DNA from: Sipunculus nudus
Lineage: Eukaryota; Annelida; Sipuncula; Golfingiida; Sipunculidae
Direction of reading: 5' to 3'
NCBI GenBank assembly: GCA_026874595.1
Contig: CM049309.1
Coordinates: 93,336,723-93,400,722 of the forward strand
DNA: 64,000 bases
Shown piece after piece: positions 45,564 to 56,850 of the stretch. The position numbers and the translations under genes are program-made. Positions within the stretch are counted from its first letter, which is position 1. Each line of letters starts with the position of its first letter. A model generated the notes under the pieces. That model saw nothing but the letters and a program-made list of their open reading frames with translations, had not been told where the DNA came from and made no database searches.

Positions 45564-47030
45564 CTAGAATACGGGTAGTTGACAAGCGACTACGTGTATC
45601 CGCCAAAATCAGACAAGGACGGGTGAAGTGAGGCATTGATTGAGTGGCAAGGGGATATAGAGTTACATGTGTTAAATATTAGAATGGATCTCTGCCACAT
45701 AAACATGATTGTAGGTGGCGCCACCTGTTATTTGAACGAGAAACTATCCAAGATATATACACATGCAAAATTTCATGTGGAAAAGTCAAACCACTGCAGA
45801 GATATGAGTAATTTTATCCCACAGCAGACAAACAGATGGACGCTGTGCAAAAATGGCTGCAGGTGGCGCCACCATTTTTGTTCATGTTATAAAGCTATCC
45901 TAGGGCTACATTTGTGTAAAGTTTTTTTCCTGATTGGTCAAACGGTTCCCGAGATATGAGCTTGGATGTCTGCATCATAAACGTGAATGTAGGTGGCGCC
46001 ACCTGTCATAAAATCAAGAAAGCTATCTAGGATGTATACACATGCCGAATTTTAGGTGAATTAGTCAAACCACTGCAGAGATATGAGTGATTTTAACCCC
46101 AGGCAGATTAACAAATGGACACTGTGCAAACATGGTTGCAGGTGGCACCACCTTTTGTTGTGTATGTTATAAAGCTATCCCAGGGCTACATTTGTGTAAA
46201 AAATTTTTCCGGATCGGTCAAACGGTTCCTGAGATATATGGATTTATGTGTGGAGTGTTAACGTGATTGTAGGTGGCGCCACCTGTCATTAAATCAAGAA
46301 AGCTATCTAGGATAAATATGCATGCTGATTTTTAGGTGAATTAGTCAAACCACTGCAGAGATATGAGTGATTTTAACCCCAGGCAGATGAACAAATGGAC
46401 ACTGTGCAAACATGGTTGCAGGTGGCGCCACCTTTTGTTGTGTATGTAATAAAGCTATCCCAGGGCTACATTTGTGTAAAAATTTTTTCCGGATCGGTCA
46501 AACGGTTCCCGAGATATATGGGATTATGTGTGGAGCGTTAACGTGAATGTAGGTGGCGCCACCTGTCACAAAATTGAGAAAGCTATCTAGGATGTATATG
46601 CATGCCGAATTTTAGGTGAATCAGTCAAATCACTGCAGAGATATGAGTGATTTTAACCCCAGGCAGATGAACAGATGGACACTGTGCAAACATGGTTGCA
46701 GGTGGCGCCACCTTTTGTTGTGTATGTTATAAAGCTTTCCCAGGGCTACATTTGTGTAAAAATTTTTTCCGGATCGGTCAAACGGTTCCCGAGATATATG
46801 GGTTTATGTGTGGAAACAGACGCACAAACGGACGCTGGGCAGAGACGAAAGGTCAGAGGTCAAGGTCACTTGGTTAGGCACCAGTTCACATGTGACCCGA
46901 TAATTTGTGTAAGTTTCGGAAAAATCTGTCCAGTAGTCTCAGAGGAGTTCTCCGGAAACGAACGCGGCGGCGGCGGCGGCGGAACCCGGTCAAAAACATA
47001 GTATCCGCAAAACTTCGTTTTGGCGGATAC
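45564..47030 (+). mobile_element. GGCGCC-palindrome modular repeat, copy 4 (full length)
   Basis: The best-preserved copy, 1.47 kb. It starts CTAGAATACGGGTAGTTGAC (first hairpin end) and ends TTTTGGCGGATAC (second hairpin end, 47003-47030). The palindrome AGGTGGCGCCACCT or a near-match starts at 45713, 45861, 45991, 46140, 46271, 46420, 46551 and 46700, so spacings alternate 148-149 and 130-131 bp. A CGG microsatellite is at about 46963-46981. No coding domain is present. Confidence 0.85.
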
Positions 47031-48830
47031 AAATAGGACATATCCAAAAACAATAAGCCATATGTAATGATACAACTTGTTTAATGGTGGGAACTGAACT
47101 TCAGTCTCTCCAATGACAAATTTGTTGGCTTTGACGAGTTGTAACAGTAACTCTTCTAATATCAGCAAGTACATGCTGACAAAACATAAACAAGTAAAAC
47201 CAGGTCTGCAGCACCAGTGTTTCCTCAATGAGACATTTTTTCAGTGGTTGAAATAATTTGGTCATGGTGACCTGATTCAGTAAGTTCACATGTTGTCTTT
47301 ATTTTGCTGGTTAATAATATTTGCTGTAGGTAGTTTCAGTGACTGGACCTGACTAGTAGTAATACTGAAAAACAGGAACTTTCTTATGCATTCTTTTTTT
47401 GGCAAATTTATCTGGCCTGACCTATCACAAACTTGCAATTTCAGTATATTAGCCTTTGTGCAGATTTAATTCCAGGACCTGTCTGACCTGAAAGTGCACT
47501 GTGCACTGTTTCTTCACAATATGAAATACAATTACTGGCTTGAGTTAACCAATACAATAACATTATAATCTGTGCATTCTTTGTTTATATTATAAGTACA
47601 AAATATATACAAATGACTACTAGTAGCAAGAGTGTTGACAGAGAGCACTGGCAAAGCAGTGAAGCTTCTCAGTGAAGCATGCAAGTTCTGAAAGTATACA
47701 TGCATGCTAAAAATTCCTGTTTTTACAGTCTACCTACCCTGTGTATCTACATTTGAACCTGTTAATCTAGATATGCCTGGTTTTCTAGAAAATCATATAC
47801 TAAGTCTGTCCATAGAATTCTGATTAACCATGTAAATCATAGACATGAAACAAAAAAATCTGAGAACTTCTTTAATGTTGGTTTACTCAATATTCAATTA
47901 AACCTGCATTCATAAAAGGTGTACAGTTATGTTTCTGTCATGATTTAGTTTTTATTTACTTTTAAAGATTAATAGTATCTGACTTGGTCCACCATTTTAC
48001 ACTGAGCTTCCAAGAAATATATTCTTTGTAGCATTATTGAAGAATAACTGCCCTTCCCTGTTCCATCAATATATAGGAGATCTTGAATTTTATCATAGAC
48101 TAAACTGTACTCAGATTCACAAACTCGCATAAATAACATACAAATACATGTGTGGTATATGGTATATATGTATAAATATAAAAATACATATTCAAGTAAC
48201 AAGTACATTTTTCATTAATCATAAACTGTATATAGTAAAGTTTACATGTCACTGAAAGTCCAACTCTTACAAGAACATTTAATTCATCTATGCAATCATA
48301 ATCAAAACTCAAACTCTGTACATACAGAAACATGCACAAAAACATCTTCAAACAACTTTCACATCTGCAACTAAAGTAATGTATTAACAACACATTGCAA
48401 ACCCTGTGTTATATCTAAACACACTTGAAAGATTTATATATTTTTAAGTTCCTGGCTATTTTTTTGGTCAGGTACATGTTTCTGTTGAGTCAGAACCTAA
48501 GAGTTATTATAATATGTTTAGCATGATAAGATGTAAGCAGTGTGCCAAAGTATGTATCACTATTAGCAGTTAACTCATTAGCTACAAAAATATATAAACT
48601 GATAAAATTAAAGCAGATAAAATTAAGCACATTTTTTTATAATAAGATGCAACTGGCTTACACAATCAAATATTGGCACAGAAAAAATATAAGCAAAAAT
48701 ATGAGAAAAAACAGCTGCCAAAATGCATAAACTAATCACTTGAGAGCTATTAACCAGTCCATTTCTACAGTGTACCAGAAATAAAAGTTAGTAGAGGAAC
48801 AGAAATCCCATCCTGGAATTTAGGATTCAG
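47031..48830. other. Non-coding DNA, probably the 3' flank of the REXO1-like gene
   Basis: AT-rich. A minus-strand open stretch at about 47030-47228 has no recognisable domain. I see no repeats beyond short A/T runs. Confidence 0.35.
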
Positions 48831-48888
48831 GCATGGCAAGCTGGCCTGGGCTCCCTGGTTTACCCTCTCAGCATCTTGTTATGTATGA

Positions 48889-48986
48889 TCACGATCTTCT
48901 GGCATCCTTCTGAGCATCCTCCTTTATCTTCCACATCATCAGCTCCATACAGGCTGCGGCATCCTCCTGACTGTCATGGCCCTCCA
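48889..48986 (-). CDS. REXO1: REXO1-like last coding exon
   Basis: 98 nt after acceptor accgtcag. It encodes [20 protein letters not shown] then [11 protein letters not shown] and TGA (48891-48889). It carries the catalytic His and Asp of Exo III and ends with the short basic tail usual for the family. Confidence 0.87.
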
Positions 48987-51900
48987 CTGACGGTAATATA
49001 ATATTATATACAGTAATGTAAGGAACACAATATAATATAACAGAACACAATATAATACATATAATATAACAAGTGACCCATGGGTCATGATGCTCAGCTG
49101 ACTGGGAAGAGATTCGCAAAAGGAAATTTTATCATCTGAATGGTAGTATATACCCATTCAACTGAGGCATCAAACAGATTAACCAACAGGCCAAGATTTA
49201 GTCTGTATTTTTATATCTCAAAATAGAGAAACTAGATGTGTCAGAACGACACGAATGCCCCCGCCTGGGGCAAATTAGAAACATTTGTTAAATTTTGTAA
49301 AATTTTTGAATTTCAGGAGGTGTCGTATGGTCAAAAGTAGGTCAACAAGGGCAAAATGCAATCACGATCTGTAACGGGTCATTATCAAGCAACACACCTA
49401 AAATCAGGTCAGTATCTGCAGGCATTGTGAAAAAAAGTCCATACATGTGCATTTTTCATTAAAATTTCTGTCTTTCACGAAATTTTCTATGTTCAGGATC
49501 TGTCATATGGTCAAAAATAGTTCAACTGGGACGAAACCCGAACTTGATTTGTAAGTGGTCATTATGCGCCCACAGACCAAACATTAGGCCAGTATCTGTA
49601 AGCACCGCATTGCGAAACTAGGATATTAGCAAAAGCTGATAATCAGTTATAAATTTAAATTGGAGAGGTATGTACCATGTTTCATAACAATCCACCATAT
49701 GGTTCCTGAGATATAAGCTTTTGAGTGTTTTTGTATTATCAGCTCCAAAATGTAGAAAAATGGGTCAAGGTCACCCATCTTCGAACTTGACTGAGATTTT
49801 ATCGATATACATATTCACTGATGAAATAAAATTGCAACGGTGAATCCTTTTAGAGATATATATATCCAACTCACAAGGTAAAAGTTAACAGACGCAGGAT
49901 GGACAGACTTCAGACGGACAGACAGACCGACGGACATATGGACAGCTTGGGTGACAACAATAGCCCATCAGCCTATGAGCTGAGGGCTAAAACGGCTGTA
50001 CATGTACATTTGTCATGAAAATTTATACTTTTCTTGAAATTTTCTATGTTAAGGAGCTGTAAAAAAAATTAAAAGTAGGTCAACCGGTAGGAAACATGAA
50101 CTTGATCTGTAACTGGTCTATATCTGCCCACATACCATAAATCAGGCCAATATCTGCAGGCATTGCGAAAAAAAGTCCGTACATGTGTATTTGTCATGAA
50201 AATTTCTATTTTTCATGAAATTTTCTAAGTTTAGGAGCCGTAAAACGGTCAAAAGTAGGTCAACTGGGACGAAACGCGAACTCGATCTATAACTGGTCAT
50301 TATATGCCCGTACACCAAAAATCAGGCCAATATCTGCAGGCATTGCAAAAAAAGTCCATACAACTTTGATTTGGGAATGATGGAATGATGGAAGGACGGA
50401 ACGACGGACATGGGTAAAACTATATGCCTGGGCCACTTTGTGGCGGGGGCATAAAAATGTGTAAACTTTAAAAACTAGAATACGGGTAGCCGACAAGTGA
50501 CTACGTGTATCTGCCAAAATCAGAGTGGAACAGGTGAAGTGAGGCATGGATTGAGTGGCAAGGGGAAATAGAGTGAGGTATGTTGCATATTAGCATGGTT
50601 GTCTGCAGCCTAAATGTGTATGTAGGTTGTGCTACCTACCATAAATCTAGAAAGCTGTCCAAGTTGTATACATATGCAAAATTTTAGATAGAAAAGTCAA
50701 ACCACTACATGTATATGAGTGATTTTAGCCCAAGGCAGACAAACAGACAGACGCTGTGCAAAAATGGTTGCAGGTGGCCCCTCCAGTTTTATGTATGATA
50801 AAGACCTATGTGAGATCTAAAAACATGCACAATTTTGGCCCAATCGGTCAAATGGTTCCTGAGATATGAATTTGGATGTGTGCAGCATTAACTAGAATAT
50901 AGGTGGCGCCACCTGTCATAAAATCAAGAAAGCTGTCTAGGATGTATACACCTGCAAAATTTTAGGCAGTTATGTCAAACCACTACAGAGAAATGAGTGA
51001 TTTTAGGCCACGGCAGACAAACAGACGCTGTGCAAAATGTACAAAAATGGTTGCAGGTGGCCTCTCCAGTTTTGTGTATGATAAAGACCTATGTAAGATC
51101 TATACACATGCAAAATTTTTGCCCAATCAGTCAAAACAGTTCCCGGGATATGCGCTTGGATGTCTGCATAGTAAACCTGAATGAAGGTGTCGCCACCTGT
51201 CATAAAATCAAGAGAGCTGTCCAGGATGTATAAACCTGCAAAATTTCAAGTGGAAAAGTCAAACCACTGCTGAGATATGAGTGATTTTATCCCAAGGCAG
51301 ATGAACACTTGGACACTGTGCATAAATGGTTGCAGGTGGCACCACCAGTTTTGCCTATGATGAAGAGCTATGTGAGATCTATACACATCCAAATTTTCGC
51401 CAAATCGGTCAAATGGTTCCCCAGATATGAGCTTGGATGTCTGCAGAGTAAACATGAATGTAGGTGGTGACACCTTTCATAAAATCGAGAAAGCTGTCCA
51501 GGATGTATAAACCTGCAAAATTTCAGGTGGAAAAGTCAAACCACTGCTGAGATATGAGTAATTTTATCCCAAAGCAGATGAACAGATGGACCCTGTGCAT
51601 AAATGGTTGCAGGTGGCACCACCAGTTTTGCCTATCCAGAAGAGCTAGATGAGATCTATACACATGCAAAATTTTTGCCCAATCGGTCAAACAGTTCCCC
51701 AGATATGAGCTTAGATGTCTGCAGCGTAAACCTGAATGTAGGTGGCGCCACCTGTCATAAAATCAAGAGAGCTGTCCAGGTTGTATAAACCTGCAAAATT
51801 TCAGGAGGAAAGTCAAACCACTACTGAGATATGAGTAATTTTATCCTAAAGCAGATGAACAGATGGACACTGTGCATAAATGGTTGCAGGTGGCACCACC

Positions 51901-53643
51901 AGTTATTCCTATGATGAAGAGCTATGTGAGATCTATACACATGCAAAATTTCAGCCAAATCGGTCAAATAGTTCCCGAGATATGAGCTTGGATGTCTGCA
52001 GAGTAAACGTGAATGTAGGTGGCACCACCTGTCATAAAATTGAGAAAGCTGTCCAGGATGTATAAACCTGCAAAATTTTAGGCAGTTATGTCAAACCACT
52101 ACAGAGAAATGAGTGATTTTATCCCGAGGCAGATGAACAGATGGACACTATGCATAAATGGTTGAAGGTGGCGCCACCATTTTTGCCTATGATGAAGAGC
52201 TATTAGAGACCAATACACATGCAATATTTTGGCCCAATCGGTCAAACCGTTCCCGAGATATGAGCTTGGATGACTGCAGAGTAAACCTGAATGTAGGTGG
52301 TGCCACCTGTCATAAAATCAAGAGAGCTGTCCAGGATGTATAAACCTGCAAAATTTTAGGTGGAAAAGTCAAACCACTGCTGAGATATGAGTAATTTTAT
52401 CCCAAGGCAGATTAACAGATGGACGCTGTGCAAAAATGGTTGCAGGTGGCGCCACCATTTTTAGTGTATGTTATAAAGCTATCAAAGGGCTACATTTGTG
52501 CAAAATTTTTAGACTGATCAGTCAAACGGTTCCCGAAAGATAGGGGTTTATGTGTGGAAACAAACTCAGTATGTTGTCAAATCTGTTTTCAAACACAGAA
52601 AGCCTTTTTCAATTGGCTAAAATGCTTTTTTAAAGCTGTATTTACCCAATCTATTCTTATAAAACTGGCAGAACCCTACCATAGAATAATTCTTGTAAAG
52701 TTTAAACTGATCAGCCGGACAGTTTCATCATAAATCAGTGTATAAGCTAGAAGAGTTTAAAATTACATTTTCGCTTGTAAAAAACACATCATTGTAGGTG
52801 GCGCCACCAATACCTCAATTTCAGATATGACATATGTGGAAAAAACATTGGTATAAAATTTGGTGATTATAGCTCTAGCCGTTTCTGAGACTTTAATTTT
52901 AGTGTGCTTTTTTGGACAGCTGACTAAGTTCAACCTCCTGTAACTCGGCAAAAATTCTCCAAACTGGAACCATTCGAACAAACTGGAGAAAGATTGTTTC
53001 ATGGATCATTTCTGTGAAATATTGGACAATTTGGCTGGACAGTTTTGTTGGAGAAGATTTCAAAATTTTTTTAAGCTTTTTCCTTATAAAATCTAAGAAA
53101 ATGCAGTTAGAAAAAAATAAACAAAATCTGATAGAGTTTTTCAGATGACTGATTATTTGCAAAATATTTATGCCATTTTTGAGATAGCTATGGTTAACAT
53201 ACAGATGACGCACAACACATGACACATGGTGGACGACGCTGCACCATCACATAAGCTCACAGGTTCGCTAAAAACAAAACTAACACCCTGTATAAACATT
53301 TATACTAGATGTTACATAAAATAAGGTACCAAAATATATTAAATTTTTTTCACAGAAAACCATGACTTAAAGACCATATTTGAAAAATCTTCACTTTCAT
53401 CATTTGATAAACAGAAAGCATTATCCTCAATTATGATATGAGCAAGAATAAAGTGTGATTTATAACCACTGTTCTATTAATCTTCTCTGTTTTGCTGATT
53501 AGTAAGGACAGTTTGAACTCACCATCATTTTGAATGATCTTGTTCAGATATTCTGCCATCAGTGTTCGTAGGGCTCTCTTATAAGGTCGGCCAAGCTTGT
53601 GAGGGAATACTACCGACGTGTCTACTACAGTATTATGAACCAG
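48889..53643 (-). CDS. REXO1: REXO1-like RNA exonuclease, last two coding exons (partial)
   Basis: Exon 53643-53523 (40 codons plus one base) joins in phase to exon 48986-48889 (31 codons and TGA). The peptide reads [20 protein letters not shown], then [12 protein letters not shown], then [20 protein letters not shown]. The H-x4-D pair in GHDSQED is the Exo III motif of DEDDh 3'-5' exonucleases, and the surrounding residues fit the C-terminus of RNA exonuclease 1 homologues. By family knowledge these proteins degrade RNA from the 3' end; the specific RNA target is unknown. The 4.5-kb intron is filled with repeats. Earlier exons carrying Exo I and Exo II were not found between 53644 and 64000, so the gene either extends beyond the window or is truncated. 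Confidence 0.85.
49227..50455 (+). mobile_element. GCCCCCGCC-ended modular repeat, long copy
   Basis: Starts CTAGATGTGTCAGAACGACAC then GAATGCCCCCGCC, and ends GCCACTTTGTGGCGGGGGCATA, so the GCCCCCGCC end is inverted at the right. About four modules share GGTCAAAAGTAGGTCAAC, AACTCGATCTGTAAC, TCAGGCCAGTATCTGCAGG and GTCCATACATGTG. It lies in the last intron of the REXO1-like gene. No coding domain. Confidence 0.7.
50475..52567 (+). mobile_element. GGCGCC-palindrome modular repeat, copy 5 (expanded, right end lost)
   Basis: Starts CTAGAATACGGGTAGCCGAC and then runs through about seven 280-bp modules. Palindromes are intact at about 50900, 51738, 52168 and 52447 and variant elsewhere (GGTGGCACCACC). 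The GTATCCGC hairpin end is absent and homology stops after TTTATGTGTGGAAACAAAC. Short open frames (about 61 codons) recur at module spacing because the modules are alike. Confidence 0.75.
53523..53643 (-). CDS. REXO1: REXO1-like penultimate coding exon
   Basis: 121 nt between acceptor ttatacag and donor gtgagt, phase 1 at the 3' end. It encodes the VVDTS strand (the VDTS aspartate lies before Exo III) and the helix [20 protein letters not shown]. Confidence 0.87.
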
Positions 53644-53649
53644 CTGTAT

Positions 53650-54397
53650 AAATACATGAAAATCATATCATAAATGAAACCTAAGATCCATAATCTATAC
53701 ATTTAAGTGTGACATGTCTTCACATCAAGTTCACTATTGATATTCAATTTACTGAAACCTCACAAAATCAGCTGATATGACTGAAAATATAAAAACTGAA
53801 TATATACATTTCTGATAAATACTCAACACATGGCAACTATGCTTTACAAGTTATCTGCCAGACATCAAAGTAACCAATCTTTGCATTATTTGGATATAAT
53901 AATAAACTTCTTAAAACAAGGGACCCTTGGGTCACGGAGCCCAGCTGAAGTTTGAAATATTTGCAAATGCAAAATACTCTATTGTAACGTTTTTCATATA
54001 TACAAGCATATGAGAAGCTAAGAGGAAAGGGGCCCTCCTACTTGGTTATAGTAAAGTTCTAAATATATGATTGCAAAACTAATACTCTGACAAGACTGTC
54101 ATGAAGAAACACAGTAAAAGTTTTGAAATACTGTGATGCATATGAAAAATTTACAGATGGACAGGCAAGTGGACAGAATTGACTAATACCTTTATTTCAC
54201 TTTCAAGGGATTAATGCATTAAAGTTTATATTTAAGAGTATTTTTTTTAGCATATACACTTTTTCCAATAATAGTTTTTATCAGATTCATTTTTTTTATT
54301 TACAAGTTTTATAATAATTTATATAAAAATATCAGAATTCTAAGTTGCAATCATAATTTATCCAGAGTGTAGCTCATATCGGGTCATATTATATATA
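53650..54397. other. Intronic or 5' DNA of the REXO1-like gene
   Basis: AT-rich, with one partial AGCTCAG-family remnant (about 53920-53960, GGGACCCTTGGGTCACGGAG). No further exon was recognised. Confidence 0.4.
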
Positions 54398-55620
54398 CAG
54401 TGGAACCCCACAATTACGACCACCCTGGGGACTGAGCAAAGTGGTCATAATTTGGGGGTGGTCGTATTTGTGAAACTCTTACCGTGGTCGCATATAACAC
54501 GCTGATATTTAATGTGTATCAGAGTTTATCTACTGCATATCTTTAATGTGAATTATAACAAAATATTTTACCTAGCGAAGGACCCTTATTACGAATGTTT
54601 TTTTGTGTGTGTAGCTGAACATATTTATTCATGATAAAAATTAATATACATGTACAAATACGTAGTGACTGATAATTAACAAAAAATAACACAAAGGAAA
54701 TACGATTACAACCTACTAAATGCATATTGAACATAATACGTGGCTGTCATATATTTAGCCTTCCGCTTGAGTATATATTGCGTGCACTTGAGTTTTCCCG
54801 ACACTAAACTGCTGAGCCATTTGGTGCTGACTGCGCGTGGTGTTGCCGCCTTGATAAACGCCACTTTATCCTTCAAGGAGAGCTCTTTCACAGGCATGGT
54901 TGCCTAACAGCAAGCAATTTAAATGCAAACTTAACCAGTAGAGAAATTAACTGACAACGATCTATCAGAAAAGGCAAGTTAATGTGAGGGATTTTCCCCC
55001 CATGCAAGCTTTATTTATACATTTTACTGACTGCTCAATACTCAGTGTCAGTAAGGTATGAACACATTTAGGATTAACTAGGTAGTTAATTTTACCAATG
55101 AGGATCGAACAATATGTGATGAGTTGAAATATTAAGCCCGCAACCCAACACTTAGGGTAGCTGTATTACAGGTGATCACTGAGGGGCAATTAGCATCTGA
55201 CCCCAGGTCAGACCGGCTCATTAAGTAATCAGGCCCATGGTTTCCCTCTTTGATCTATAACCTACACCTCAACGAGTCCCAGCGAAGACACCGAGTCGGG
55301 AAGATATGCGGGACCAGATTAACACTCGGGTTAAGAAACCTTTTTACCCGCTTTGATCTTTCGTTAAGGCGTCTGTGACAAGACGCAGCCATTGACTCGT
55401 GACAAATGTTGTTTCAGTACTTCTCGGCGGTGGTCGCATTAGCGGGGTCGCATTAGCGCTGGGGCCAGGAAATCTGGTCGTAATTCTGAATTCAGGGGTG
55501 GTCTTAATTTTGAGTCATTTTTAAACATAAATAAACTAAAAAAAATTCGGGACCAAGCAAAATGGTCGTAATTGTGGGGTGGTCGCAATTGTGGGGTGGT
55601 CGCAAGGCAGGGTTCCACTG
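54398..55620 (-). mobile_element. Tigger/pogo-like DNA transposon, non-autonomous
   Basis: Terminal inverted repeats CAGTGGAACCCC (54398) and GGGTTCCACTG (ending 55620) are flanked by TA on both sides, the pogo/Tigger target duplication. GTGGTCGTAATT-type motifs recur subterminally at both ends. Inside, a minus-strand ORF at 54897-54706 keeps a CENP-B-type N-terminal helix-turn-helix: KELSLKDKVAFIKAA, then KLKCTQYILKRKAKY. The DDE catalytic domain is missing, so the copy depends on a full transposase elsewhere. Confidence 0.75.
54706..54897 (-). pseudogene. N-terminal CENP-B/psq-like DNA-binding fragment of a Tigger transposase
   Basis: 63 codons from ATG at 54897 (context AACCATGC). About 45 residues match the first helix-turn-helix of Tigger transposases. 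After LKRKAKYM the similarity ends and the frame closes. It could still encode a small DNA-binding peptide, but no evidence of use is visible. Confidence 0.55.
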
Positions 55621-56347
55621 TACATATATATTTTATTATTTTTAAATCACAAATGTTTAAACTGAATTTAAAAGAAAATAATGCCACAACATGGCATTTA
55701 CAAGATTATTCCTTGAATCACTATTAAAAAGGTTTTTACATTGGAGTTTTCAGTTCACGCTTAATTTTATTCATCGAAATAAAAGATTAAGTAAATTTGA
55801 TAAAATAAAACCATCTTTTCAAATGAAGTATACACACTGTTAGTTGGATGAGGGACAAACAACATAATTGTGCTAATTACTATCTCATCTATATTTTTTT
55901 TAACTGGAATTAATAGTTAATTTCACACCTGGTAAAGTTTTACTCTTCTGAAGTAAAAAATCTAGTGAGCATCCACACTTTCATATAGCAATAAACCACT
56001 TTGTGGACACAATTAAATGTGCACTTTAATCATTTTAACCCTGGTGGTACAATACAAAATATAAAATGTAACATAGCCTAGAATAAGAATGAATCAAATA
56101 CAGAAAATTATAACATTCACCTAGTTTATGCACCAACTGGAAGGGGGGGGGGGGGAGTGCAGGGCAGAAGGGAAGCCTGCTGGTAGTGGCCAAGCTGAGC
56201 CAAGGCATTATTAGTATGGGCCACCACATCCCTTTATGTACATGTAAGAACTTAATTCCTTTCTTTTAGATTTGAAACTTGTGATGGTGTGATGCATCAC
56301 ATATCAAACCCTTTAAATGAGGATATCCCTAAATCTTGCCTGATATA
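55621..56347. other. AT-rich DNA, no element recognised
   Basis: Contains a G11 run at about 56142-56154 and nothing else of note. Confidence 0.4.
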
Positions 56348-56464
56348 ATAGTTCTGTTTGATACTGTCAGGGGTCTCATCACAAGATAGGGTTTACCATA
56401 TATCAGCCTATCTTGTGATGCTGTGATACACACAGAGACCCCTGTCAGTATCAAACAGAACTAT
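56348..56464. repeat. 117-bp foldback inverted repeat
   Basis: Left arm ATAGTTCTGTTTGATACTG continues through CAGGGGTCTC and then ATCACAAGATAGG. The right arm is its inverse with one mismatch in the outer about 30 bp and a small unpaired insert (GCTGTGATACACACA) between the outer and inner stems. It could be a small MITE or form a strong hairpin in RNA. Confidence 0.8.
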
Positions 56465-56489
56465 ACCACAGACCAATCATATACAAGTT

Positions 56490-56850
56490 TGTGTTAGCCA
56501 CCCCACACAGCTTTATACGTCTGCATCCACAACTTTTTTCAAGAAGCTGGTCCTGTGACATTGACCTTTGACCCTAAGACCTAAATATCAAAAGGTTTGT
56601 TCCTCTATTGACATGTAAGGTTTCGGATTATTATTTTGGCTTTAAGAATTAATTCTTGGAGGTGCAAACACCTCGTAACTCAGAGAATATAGGTCACAGT
56701 GACCTAATTTCAGATCAGCAAGGAGATCTTTTTAGAACCTCTAAGACTACATAGGGTTCATGTATCTAGCCCTTACAGACGGAAGGACGACAGACAAAGA
56801 CCCATCGCTATAGCACAGCATGACTAAAAGTCAGCTGAGCTAAAAATCAA
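56490..56850 (+). mobile_element. AGCTCAG-hairpin modular repeat, short copy
   Basis: Contains TTGACCTTTGACCCTAAGAC at about 56561 and the terminal CATGACTAAAAGTCAGCTGAGCTAAAAA at 56818-56846. Confidence 0.6.

Noticed and set aside
47030-47228. Minus-strand open stretch as a possible REXO1 exon
   Set aside because: It lies downstream of the REXO1 stop codon and has no recognisable motif or paired splice sites.
56118-56140. Short minus-strand LVHKL-coding stretch between acceptor- and donor-like signals
   Set aside because: About 16 nt long and next to a G-run. The resemblance to the start of the penultimate REXO1 exon looks accidental.
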